Of a DNA stretch of 29,924 nt, positions 7,320 to 14,739 are shown one piece after another (within the stretch, counting starts at the first letter, position 1; every line of letters starts with the position of its first letter). A model generated the notes under the pieces. It saw only the letters and a program-made list of their open reading frames with translations. It was not told the origin of the DNA and searched no databases. The position numbers were made by a program, and so were the translations under genes. The stretch comes from CAZOKZ01 sp964580585 (GTDB taxonomy: Bacteria > Sumerlaeota > Sumerlaeia > SLMS01 > JAHLLQ01): assembly GCA_964580585.1 (NCBI GenBank), contig CAZOKZ010000056.1, forward strand, positions 1 through 29,924, in the 5' to 3' direction.

Positions 7320-7657
7320 AGCACCTTCAAACACCTGTGACCTAATGTCCCCGGTCTGTACACAAACGACCGCGCTCCAAGTGATCCCAGGGAAACCGGA
7401 CGCTCGAAGGCGCCAAGTAGCACATCGGACGCCTGAACGATTATCTGGCCCGGATGTCGCGAGAGTAGGATCGAAGAAGGGTGCCGAAAAACGGTGGTGG
7501 TGCCTGCTGGCCGCATTTGCAAGAAGAGGAACAAACGCGAAACAAACCCGTGTACGCTCCTTAAACTCTTGCGACAAAGGCCACCTGTTCGGTACCACCT
7601 CTACTATATCGATACCACGGGCACCTGCCTCCCTGCGGGGTGGGAAAGCATTAGCAC
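7320..7657. other. 338-base stretch without an intact gene
   Basis: No frame here shows a recognisable intact protein or a good start with an SD. It contains the short SRPBCC-like remnant at 7403-7468. I found no convincing hairpin with a T run and no well-spaced -35/-10 pair, so the promoter of the pilT-like gene is not identified. Confidence 0.6.
7403..7468 (+). pseudogene. possible remnant of an SRPBCC/AHSA1 C terminus
   Basis: In one frame, after an in-frame TAG (7418-7420), the codons at 7421-7465 read HIGRLNDYLARMSRE, then TAG. H(I/L)GRLxxYLA is the typical last helix of AHSA1 proteins, and the second copy nearby ends LDDYLADIQN. Five codons upstream (LEGAK) before the stop are also compatible. 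No start or body of the gene remains. It may be the end of a fourth paralogue lost by deletion; at 15 residues the match could be chance. Confidence 0.35.
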
Positions 7658-9325
7658 ATGGATTTACAATCAATTCTTCGCGAGGTTCAGCAAGTTCGTG
7701 CCTCGGATTTGTACCTGATTACCGGGTCGGTTCCGTGTATGAACTGCGACGGGGTGTTTATTGCTCCGAGCACGGCCAATAATCGGCGAATTACGCCGCA
7801 ACTGGTGCAAGATTTTGCCCAGCAAATGATGACCGAGGACCAGTGGTTCGAATTGCTGGAAACGCGTGAATTGAACATCGCCTATATGACCCCAACGGGC
7901 GAGCGATTCCGCATCAACGCGTTCTGGCAACGCGGTTCGCTCGGAATCGTCATGCGGCGTGTGGAGATGAAAATCCCCGCGCTTCGCCAACTGGGCCTTC
8001 CACCAATTTTGCGCAATATCGCGCTCGCCGACCGTGGCATTGTCCTCGTTACCGGGGCAACGGGCAGCGGCAAATCGACTACCATGGCGTCGATGCTCAA
8101 CTACCGCAACAACATGCGTTCGGGGCACATCGTCACCATCGAAGATCCGATTGAATTCGTTTATTCGCACAAGCGCTCGATCGTGACCCAGCGCGAATTG
8201 GGCATGGACACCCTTTCGCTCCATGAAGGCTTGCGCAACGTTCTGCGCCAGGCCCCCCAGGTGATCTCCATCGGCGAGATGCGCGATGCCGAAACCGTAC
8301 AATTCGCTCTGCACGCCGCGGAAACCGGCCACCTGGTGTTTGGGACCTTGCACTCGACATCGGCGATCATGACGCTCGAACGCGTGTTGCACTTCTTCAC
8401 GGCGGAAATGGAACGACAGGCCCGTATCCAGATGGCGATGAACCTGAAGGCAATCATTTGCCAGCGTCTGGTGCCGAAAATTGGCGGCGGCCGGGTTTGC
8501 GCCTGCGAAATCCTGATCAACACGCCGCACATGCATACGCTGATTTCGAAAAACGATCTGCCGAAAATTCGCGAATACATGTACTCGGAAAACGTCGATC
8601 GGATGCAACCGTTCGACCGTTCGCTCTATCATTTGTTCAAACGTGGTCTCGTCACCCAGGAAAACGCGATCCAATCCTCCGAGTCCGACAGCGAACTGGA
8701 AATGAAATTCCGCGGCATGGGCATTACGCCCGGTTCAAGTTGGGAAAAATACGAAGACCCGTGGGAGGAAATCCCCGACGATCTGGCGATTCCCGAAGGC
8801 ATGGAAAAGTTCTCTACCTTCCAATTAACCGAGGAAGAGAAGTACTCAAACGAAGGCGTGCCGCTCGTCCACATGGATGCGAACGCCATGCCGCGTTTCC
8901 GTTACAGTTCGCAGCTTTCGCAACCGCGGCGCCAGCGAGTTACCCGACGTCGCGATCCCAGAGAAATTGAAAACCAACAACGAATCCCCCGAACCGCCTC
9001 GGTTCCCAGCAATTCCGAATTTGAATCCGATGACGTGGAAGAATACACGGATATGGAAACAGGTGTGGTCGATCGATACAAAGACTACATCGACCAAGGT
9101 CTGGATTCACGATTCGATGGCACGTTCGAGGATGGCGAGTACGACGACGAATACGAATATGAAGACGAGTACGACGACGAATACGAGGACGAGGAGCCCG
9201 CGCCTCCCCCGCCCCCTGTTAAGCAAGCGGCTCCTCCACCCGTGAAGCAAACCCCACCGCCTGCTCCACCGAAATCAGTCAATCCCATCGATTCGATTAT
9301 CGATGAATTGGACGATTTGGACTGA
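7658..9325 (+). CDS. PilT/PilU-like type IV pilus ATPase with acidic C-terminal tail
   Basis: Residues 1-350 are a complete PilT-family secretion ATPase: N-terminal PAS-like domain, Walker A GATGSGKST (133-141), Asp box TIEDPIEF (160-167), Walker B VISIGEMRD (202-210) and His box GHLVFGTLHST (224-234). PilT powers pilus retraction at the cytoplasmic side of the inner membrane. The protein is 555 aa, about 200 longer than usual. Residues 360-470 are Glu/Arg-rich and low in predicted order, 475-515 are Asp/Glu/Tyr-rich, 516-540 are proline stretches spaced by VKQ, and the end is IDSIIDELDDLD. Lack of other pil genes here is common for PilT. PilU-like or a gliding/secretion ATPase is possible. 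The SD before ATG 7658 is weak. Confidence 0.9.
   Translation: MDLQSILREVQQVRASDLYLITGSVPCMNCDGVFIAPSTANNRRITPQLVQDFAQQMMTEDQWFELLETRELNIAYMTPTGERFRINAFWQRGSLGIVMRRVEMKIPALRQLGLPPILRNIALADRGIVLVTGATGSGKSTTMASMLNYRNNMRSGHIVTIEDPIEFVYSHKRSIVTQRELGMDTLSLHEGLRNVLRQAPQVISIGEMRDAETVQFALHAAETGHLVFGTLHSTSAIMTLERVLHFFTAEMERQARIQMAMNLKAIICQRLVPKIGGGRVCACEILINTPHMHTLISKNDLPKIREYMYSENVDRMQPFDRSLYHLFKRGLVTQENAIQSSESDSELEMKFRGMGITPGSSWEKYEDPWEEIPDDLAIPEGMEKFSTFQLTEEEKYSNEGVPLVHMDANAMPRFRYSSQLSQPRRQRVTRRRDPREIENQQRIPRTASVPSNSEFESDDVEEYTDMETGVVDRYKDYIDQGLDSRFDGTFEDGEYDDEYEYEDEYDDEYEDEEPAPPPPPVKQAAPPPVKQTPPPAPPKSVNPIDSIIDELDDLD
9137..9186 (+). repeat. in-frame 30-bp tandem repeat in the PilT tail
   Basis: GAGTACGACGACGAATACGA occurs identically at 9137-9156 and 9167-9186, an exact 30-base period encoding EYDDEYEYED then EYDDEYEDEE. 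Flanking GAC/GAA/TAC codons extend the pattern. The 10-codon unit could expand or contract without a frameshift. Confidence 0.85.
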
Positions 9326-9351
9326 GTTTTTTTCAATCACGAAACACACGG

Positions 9352-9388
9352 AAGGCACGGAACAATGAAACGTTCCGTGCCTTTTTTT
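9352..9388 (+). terminator. rho-independent terminator after the pilT-like gene
   Basis: AAGGCACGGAAC (9352-9363) and GTTCCGTGCCTT (9372-9383) form a perfect 12-bp stem with an 8-base loop, ending in seven T residues at 9382-9388. The T run overlaps the stop codon of the convergent transporter gene (9387-9389). The flank just upstream (CACGAAACACACGGAAGGCACGGAA) is short-periodic like the repeat near 12050. Confidence 0.88.
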
Positions 9389-10682
9389 ACCCCGCGATAA
9401 ACCTTGTATAAACAAACAACAACCCGAAGGCGGCGAGAAACACGATTCCCGCGAGGCTGAGCCCGCGCAGCCACATGGGCGGTTGCGCATCGGCAGGCAT
9501 GTGTTTGCTGGTTACGACAAGATGGTTCAAGATCGCGAGAGGCGCCGCCGTCAGAAACGACAGCGTCGTCGCCAGGTCCACCATGCTCGTCAAGCTTTTG
9601 AAGAAAACCTGGAGAACCGCCACCGTGCCGATCAGAACCAACGCCAACCCGCCCCAGTAGTATTTTTTCTCCGATTTCGATTCGTGCATCGTATCGACAG
9701 TCGTGTGAAACACGATCACGGTCGAGCGTTCGATCACGCGCGCGTACGCATCAAGCACGGTGAGCGTGGTGCTGAACATCGTCGCAATGGCGGCAGTCAG
9801 GACGATGGGTTTGCTCCAGGCGCCGAGCGTTTCGGCGTACATCGAAACAAATGTTTGGCCGAATTTTGTGCCTTGGGTGGGAATTTCCGCACCGCTGCCG
9901 AACATGACGAGCGCCCCGAGGCCCAAAAACGCCATCGCCAGCGTCATCGTCACCACGTACCCGATATTGAAATCCATCGTAGCCTCGCGCACAGTCGGGT
10001 GATGGTTGGTTTCACGCTGGCGCTCGATCGTCCACAACGAATGCCACACCGTGATGTCGATCGGCGAAGGCATCCACCCCATCAGCGCCACCATGAACGC
10101 AATACCGCCGCTCGTCCAGAGCGCGGGAGCGACAAAATCCGGCGCGATCTCGCGATTAGCACCGAATGCGATCACCAATGCGGCAATGGTTGAAACCGAG
10201 AGTAATAAGATAACGACCTTTATCGCCTTGTCCAACAAGGGGTAGCGCCCGATTGCCAACATTGCCGAACAAATCAGCAGAATCACGAGGCTGAGCGAAC
10301 TCATTGCGCTCAGGCCACCAAATACAAAATCCGGAAACACCACAGAAACCATCGCCGCCGTCACTAGCGTTACCACCGCCATCACCGTCAACATCGTGGC
10401 GAACGTCAACGCGATGAAAAGCCACATGACCCAACCGCCCAGGCGACGGTAACCTTCGAGCAACGATTCGCCCGTGGCTGCCGCATAGCGCGGCGCGAAT
10501 TCGAAGGCGGGGTACTTGAACAGGTGAACGAGGAGTATCACCCAAATAAGGCTCCAGCCATATTCGGCGCCTGCACGGGTCGATTGCACCAGGTGCGACA
10601 CGCCAATGGCGGCGCCTGCCCAGATAATGCCCGGCCCAAAAGCCAGCAGCATTCCCTTCCATTGATCGGTTTTGGGGGTCAT
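9387..10682 (-). CDS. Nramp-superfamily transporter lacking canonical metal motifs
   Basis: The 431-aa hydrophobic protein has about 11 predicted helices and the Nramp-like opening LLAFGPGIIWAGAAIGVSH. Canonical Nramp transporters have a DPGN motif in TM1 and an (A/M)PH motif in TM6, both binding Mn/Fe. Here TM1 reads AAIGVSH (about 24-30) and the TM6 region reads GWMPSPIDITVW. Both sites are altered, so the substrate may not be a first-row divalent metal. TM1 also carries LVQSTRAGAEYGWSL, which I recall from a bacterial side branch annotated as Nramp-like. The start is ambiguous: ATG 10682 is nearest the homology but lacks an SD; ATG 10724 has GGGTGG upstream; a TTG at 10817 is unlikely. It is convergent with the pilT-like gene, whose terminator overlaps its stop. 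Confidence 0.82.
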   Translation of the reverse strand: MTPKTDQWKGMLLAFGPGIIWAGAAIGVSHLVQSTRAGAEYGWSLIWVILLVHLFKYPAFEFAPRYAAATGESLLEGYRRLGGWVMWLFIALTFATMLTVMAVVTLVTAAMVSVVFPDFVFGGLSAMSSLSLVILLICSAMLAIGRYPLLDKAIKVVILLLSVSTIAALVIAFGANREIAPDFVAPALWTSGGIAFMVALMGWMPSPIDITVWHSLWTIERQRETNHHPTVREATMDFNIGYVVTMTLAMAFLGLGALVMFGSGAEIPTQGTKFGQTFVSMYAETLGAWSKPIVLTAAIATMFSTTLTVLDAYARVIERSTVIVFHTTVDTMHESKSEKKYYWGGLALVLIGTVAVLQVFFKSLTSMVDLATTLSFLTAAPLAILNHLVVTSKHMPADAQPPMWLRGLSLAGIVFLAAFGLLFVYTRFIAG

Positions 10683-10899
10683 TGAGGAACTCGATGAAGA
10701 AATTGTCAGCCGTGCTGGATTCATACCGAGCAACCACCCGGCAAGGCGCCCTCGGCATCCGCGATCCTGCTTGTTGGCAAGGTCAAAAGCTTGGCGAGAC
10801 CGAACTCGGCGCGGCAAGTGGTTTCCGCGAATGCGGTTGACCTTCCTTGCGCCTTGGGCCTTTGAGTTGTCTCAACGATTCCAAGGGAGCCACACCCGG

Positions 10900-12039
10900 A
10901 TGAGCAACGAGCCGACGGGCAAACCGCTACGGATTTTCCATATCAACATGCATTTAAAGTGGGGCGGTCAGCCCAACCGGGTGCTGACGACGGCGCTGGG
11001 ATTACGCGACCGTGGGCACCATGTGTGCATTTCCGGGCCAAAAGGCGCGATGCTGAACGAACGCGCACGATCGGCAGGGCTCGACGTATTCGAGGACTTG
11101 GAACTTCAACGTGGGCTGCGTCCAGCGTCCATGGCGCGCGACATCAGGCATTTGACCGAGCATTTTCGCTCCGCCAAATACGACATCATCGATACCCATG
11201 GCAGCCAGGATACCTGGGCGGCGGCGTTCGCGTGGCGCAAGCTTGCCCAGCCGCGTCCCGGGTTCGTCCGCACGCGCCACAATACGTTTCCCGTCTCGAA
11301 ACATCCACTGAATCGCTGGTTGTACAAGCAAATCGACCACATCATCACGATAAGCCCCCAAGTCATTCCGCTGCTGGCGGGTCTGGTACCCGATGACGCG
11401 TTTACGGCGATTTATTCCGCGCCCGATCCCAAACGTTTCGAGGTCGCCGACGCGCGCGAAGCCGTTCGCGCGGAATTGGGTTACACCGATTCGGATGAAG
11501 TCATTGGCAAAGTCGCCCGCCTCGCGCCGGAAAAAGGCCACGCGGTATTGCTCGACGCGGCACCTGAAATTTTGAAGGCTCGACCGAACGCCAAGTTTGT
11601 TTTCATCGGCACGGGTCGCAGCCGAACGGCCATCGAGGAACAAGTGGCGGCGCTCGGCATTGGCGACAACGTGAGACTGCTCGGTTTTCGCGAAGACGTG
11701 CCGCGATTGCTCAAGGCGTTGGATTTATTCGTGCTCTCGCCGATCAGCGGCGAATCGCTCGGCACGTCGATTCTCGAAGCCTTTCTGATGGAGCGTCCCG
11801 TGGTGGCGACCGACGTGGGCGGCGTAGGCGAATCGGTACGCGACGGAGAAACCGGGCGTCTGGTGCCGCCCAACGATCCGCCTGCTTTGGCGGAAGCGAT
11901 CATCGACCAGCTTTCCCACCCCGAACGCGCTCGCGAATGGGCGCTGGCGGGTCGGGCGTTGATCGAACGCGAGTTCACCCCGGAAATCATCGCGGAAAAA
12001 ACGGAAGCGGTGTATCGCAAAGTGTTGGCGAAGAGATAA
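10900..12039 (+). CDS. GT4-family glycosyltransferase (GT-B fold)
   Basis: The 379-aa protein has an N-terminal acceptor domain starting LRIFHINMHLKWGGQPNRVLTTALGLRDRGHHV, the usual glycine-rich opening of GT4 enzymes, and a C-terminal nucleotide-sugar domain with GKVARLAPEKGHAVLLDA, FVFIGTGRSR and the E-x7-E motif ESLGTSILEAF followed by RPVVATDVGG. It would transfer a sugar from a nucleotide donor to a lipid- or polysaccharide-linked acceptor at the inner membrane face. ATG 10900 has AAGGGAG at 10883-10889; an in-frame ATG at 10831 is possible but less well placed. No other sugar genes are adjacent; the ligase-type gene is 12 kb away. Donor and acceptor are unknown. Confidence 0.9.
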   Translation: MSNEPTGKPLRIFHINMHLKWGGQPNRVLTTALGLRDRGHHVCISGPKGAMLNERARSAGLDVFEDLELQRGLRPASMARDIRHLTEHFRSAKYDIIDTHGSQDTWAAAFAWRKLAQPRPGFVRTRHNTFPVSKHPLNRWLYKQIDHIITISPQVIPLLAGLVPDDAFTAIYSAPDPKRFEVADAREAVRAELGYTDSDEVIGKVARLAPEKGHAVLLDAAPEILKARPNAKFVFIGTGRSRTAIEEQVAALGIGDNVRLLGFREDVPRLLKALDLFVLSPISGESLGTSILEAFLMERPVVATDVGGVGESVRDGETGRLVPPNDPPALAEAIIDQLSHPERAREWALAGRALIEREFTPEIIAEKTEAVYRKVLAKR

Positions 12040-12046
12040 AAAAATA

Positions 12047-12205
12047 ACCACGAAGGCACGAAGACACAAAGAAACACGAAGACAACTATTTATCCTCCTC
12101 CAGTAATTTGAAGCCTAAACGAAAAAACCATGGAATAACAGGATAGACATTACATTGCTCAAGTCACCCCCTTCGTGAACCTTCGTGTCTTTGTGCCTTC
12201 GTGGT
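12047..12205. repeat. inverted pair of degenerate octamer arrays
   Basis: The left arm (12047-12082) is built of CACGAAGG, CACGAAGA, CACAAAGA and AACACGAAGA, a period of about 8 bases. The right arm (12171-12205) is close to its reverse complement, with GTGCCTTCGTGGT at 12193-12205 exactly complementary to 12047-12059. An 88-base unique centre separates them. A and T runs flank the outer ends (12038-12044 and 12206-12212). The right arm reaches into the frame of the next gene. I recall CACGAAGGCACGAAG-type repeats in many environmental genomes but cannot name a family. Confidence 0.85.
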
Positions 12206-12244
12206 AAAAAAACGAACGATGAATGCGATCCTTGGAAAGTTAAA

Positions 12245-13711
12245 TTGAACTATCGCCTACTCTGCAAACTCCTCGGTGCGTTGGTCGCATTGTTCAGCGT
12301 GTCGATTCTGACCGCGGTGCCGTTCGCCATGTGGTATGGCGAGTGGCTGGTGTTTGGCGAGTTGTGGGCTTCAACGGCGATTGGTCTCGCCGTGGCGGGC
12401 GGGTTGTACCTGATCGGGCGCAATGCCAAGGGTGAAATTTATCGTCGCGAGGCATTGGCGACCGTTGGGCTTTCGTGGATTATCACGGCGGCCATCGGAG
12501 GATTGCCCTTTTTTCTGACAGGCGAAATTCCGCACTTCACGGATTGTTATTTCGAGAGCATGTCGGGGCTGACCACCACAGGGGCCAGTATTCTGACCAG
12601 CATCGAGGACAAACCCAAGGCGATCCTGTTCTGGCGATCGTTTTTGCACTTTCTGGGTGGGTTGGGGATTATCGTGTTGTTCGTTGCAGTGCTGCCGATG
12701 CTGGGCGTCGGAGCGCGCGCGCTCTTCAAACAAGAAGTCCCCGGTCCTGTACCCGAAGGCTTGACGCCACGCATCAAGGACACGGCGATGAAGCTGTGGA
12801 AATTGTACGTGGGGTTGAATTTAATCGAAACAATGATGCTGATGGCGACGGGAATGTCGTTTTTCGACGCCATCAATCATGCGATGGCAACGATGGCTAC
12901 GGGCGGGTATTCGACGAAGAATACCAGCGTGCTCGGTTTCGCCAGTCCGGCCATCGAGTGGATCATCATCCTGTTCATGTACTTGGCGGGGGCGAACTTC
13001 ACGCTGCACTTGGAGGCAACCAAGGGCCGCTTTCATTATTTCCGCAACGCCGAGTTCCGTTCATACACCATGGTCATTGTTGCTGCGAGCGCCTTCATCG
13101 CGTTCTTGCTTTGGATTACGGGGAACCAAGCGGTCAGTAACCCACACGGCATTAATTTTCGGGATGCCTTTTTTACGGTGGTTTCGTTGAAAACAACCAC
13201 GGGTTTCGGAACCGTGGATTTCGATCAATGGCCAAATGCGGCGCGTATGACGCTACTGATTCTGATGTTCTTTGGCGGATGCGCCGGATCGACTGGCGGT
13301 GGGATCAAGGTGATTCGTTGGGTCATCCTGTTCAAGGTTGCGCTGCACGAACTGGCGGCAAAAGTTTCGCCCCGCCGCGTCAGTCCAATCAAAATCGACG
13401 GACATTTGCTGAACAAGGATGTCGCACGTGAAGTGCTGACATTTTTCTTCATCTATTTGTGTATCGCGTTGTTCGGCACCGTGGCAATTACGGTCTTGAT
13501 GCCGGATCACTCGTTGCTCTCTTCGGCGTCGGCCGTGGTGGCGACGTTGAACAACATCGGTCCGGGTCTGGAGGCCGTCGGGCCGACGATGAATTATGCC
13601 ACCATGACCGCCCCGGCTAAATGGCTACTGTCGCTGTTCATGGTGCTTGGACGACTGGAACTCTACGCGATCCTGGTGCTGTTCTCGGTGAACTTCTGGC
13701 GGCGGGAGTGA
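12245..13711 (+). CDS. trkH: TrkH-family potassium uptake channel subunit
   Basis: The 488-aa membrane protein has the four pore-loop repeats of the Trk/Ktr/HKT family, each with a filter glycine: GLTTTGASIL, MATGGYSTKN, KTTTGFGTVDF and NNIGPGLEAVGP. It passes K+ through the inner membrane, normally gated by the cytoplasmic TrkA/KtrA ring; no trkA is in the window. I choose TTG 12245 as the start: GGAAAG lies five bases upstream (12234-12239) and the resulting N terminus (NYRLLCKLLGALVALFS) lines up with TrkH proteins. The longer reading from GTG 12185 would translate the repeat arm and lacks family character. The gene is flanked on both sides by repeat arrays. Confidence 0.92.
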   Translation: MNYRLLCKLLGALVALFSVSILTAVPFAMWYGEWLVFGELWASTAIGLAVAGGLYLIGRNAKGEIYRREALATVGLSWIITAAIGGLPFFLTGEIPHFTDCYFESMSGLTTTGASILTSIEDKPKAILFWRSFLHFLGGLGIIVLFVAVLPMLGVGARALFKQEVPGPVPEGLTPRIKDTAMKLWKLYVGLNLIETMMLMATGMSFFDAINHAMATMATGGYSTKNTSVLGFASPAIEWIIILFMYLAGANFTLHLEATKGRFHYFRNAEFRSYTMVIVAASAFIAFLLWITGNQAVSNPHGINFRDAFFTVVSLKTTTGFGTVDFDQWPNAARMTLLILMFFGGCAGSTGGGIKVIRWVILFKVALHELAAKVSPRRVSPIKIDGHLLNKDVAREVLTFFFIYLCIALFGTVAITVLMPDHSLLSSASAVVATLNNIGPGLEAVGPTMNYATMTAPAKWLLSLFMVLGRLELYAILVLFSVNFWRRE

Positions 13712-13720
13712 AGAAAAGAA

Positions 13721-13890
13721 AGTTTACAGTTTTTAGTTTACAGTTCACAGTTCACAGATTTTAGTCCATGATGGTAAAATATTCTGAATGCATTTAGTAA
13801 AAATGCTACCTAATATCGATGAACTGAAAACTGAAAACTATAAATTGTAAACTGTGAACTTTGAACTAAATACTGTAAACTGACAACTCT
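13721..13890. repeat. inverted pair of degenerate heptamer arrays
   Basis: From 13721 seven units of 7 bases follow in register: AGTTTAC, AGTTTTT, AGTTTAC, AGTTCAC, AGTTCAC, AGATTTT, AGTCCAT. From 13821 ten units follow: GAACTGA, AAACTGA, AAACTAT, AAATTGT, AAACTGT, GAACTTT, GAACTAA, ATACTGT, AAACTGA, CAACTCT. The second set is the reverse complement type of the first, so the element can fold on itself around a 51-base AT-rich centre. It fills the space between trkH and proC, stopping six bases before the proC SD. Confidence 0.88.
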
Positions 13891-13905
13891 TATAAAGGAA
13901 CCCCC

Positions 13906-14739
13906 ATGGCTCTTTCTTCGACGACAACGGTTGGATTTATCGGCGCGGGCAATATGGCCGAAGCGTTGGTGCGCGGGTTGATCGCCGCGAAGGTGCTCGA
14001 TTCGCGCCAGATTTATCTCGCGGACGTGCGCGCCGAACGGCTCGAACAACTGGCCGGTGAATTGGCCGTCCACACCTGCCCGGATAACTTGCACTTGCTG
14101 GGGCAGGTCGATATCGTGGTGCTGGCCGTCAAGCCGCAGGGGCTGGGCGATTTGCTGCGGGAGATTGGCGCTCATGCCCGCCCGCGACATTTGTTCATTT
14201 CGATTCTGGCGGGTACGCGCACCGAACGCATCGAAGCGGGCCTCGCGCACGAAGACTGCCCGTCGCCGCGCGTGGTGCGAGCGATGCCGAATACGCCCGC
14301 GCTGGTCGGTGCGGGCGCCACAGGGTTGGCTCCCGGTGCGCACGCCACGGACGATGACCTCAAAACTGCCCGAGCGTTGTTCGAAGCATGCGGCGTGGCG
14401 GAAATCGTTGCGCCGGGCGATATGGACGCCATCACGGGTCTGACGGGCAGCGGCCCGGCATACATTTTTCGCGTGATCGAAGCGTTGCTCGAAGCGGCCA
14501 GGGCGCAAGGACTCGATGCCGCCGCTGCAGATCGGCTCGTGAAGCAAATGGTTTACGGCGCGGCGTTGATGGCACGCGACAGCGAGTTTCCACCGGACGA
14601 ATTGCGCCGCCGGGTGACTTCGCCCAACGGCACCACGGCAGCGGGACTGGCGGTGCTGGAGGCGGAAGGATTCGGCCCGGCGCTGGTGAACACGGTCGAT
14701 GCAGCAACAAAACGTTCGGTGGAATTATCGCAGGCGTAA
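13906..14739 (+). CDS. proC: pyrroline-5-carboxylate reductase
   Basis: The 277-aa protein carries the Rossmann opening VGFIGAGNMAEALVRGL (9-25), VVLAVKPQ, the RAMPNTPALVGAGATGL block and the P5CR signature ITGLTGSGPAYIFRVIEAL (about 179-197), ending with VTSPNGTTAAGL. Length and order match ProC. It reduces 1-pyrroline-5-carboxylate to L-proline with NAD(P)H in the cytoplasm, the last step of proline synthesis; proB and proA are not in the window. AAAGGA lies about nine bases before ATG 13906. Its last 15 bases overlap the end of the convergent TPR gene. With trkH upstream, both genes may matter for osmotic balance, but they are separated by a repeat element. Confidence 0.96.
   Translation: MALSSTTTVGFIGAGNMAEALVRGLIAAKVLDSRQIYLADVRAERLEQLAGELAVHTCPDNLHLLGQVDIVVLAVKPQGLGDLLREIGAHARPRHLFISILAGTRTERIEAGLAHEDCPSPRVVRAMPNTPALVGAGATGLAPGAHATDDDLKTARALFEACGVAEIVAPGDMDAITGLTGSGPAYIFRVIEALLEAARAQGLDAAAADRLVKQMVYGAALMARDSEFPPDELRRRVTSPNGTTAAGLAVLEAEGFGPALVNTVDAATKRSVELSQA

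Noticed and set aside
9085..9336. Minus-strand frame with a Ser/Tyr-rich repeat protein
   Set aside because: It is the antisense of the Asp/Glu/Tyr and proline tail of the PilT-like gene; its low complexity comes from the GAC/GAA/TAC codons on the plus strand.
12047..12205. CRISPR array suggested by regular short repeats
   Set aside because: Units are 8 bases with no spacers, and the two sets are inverted. No cas genes in the window. The same holds for 13721-13890.
13810..14547. 245-aa minus-strand frame over proC
   Set aside because: Antisense of a clear ProC; its C-terminal end-of-frame and start region run through the heptamer array and no motif is visible.
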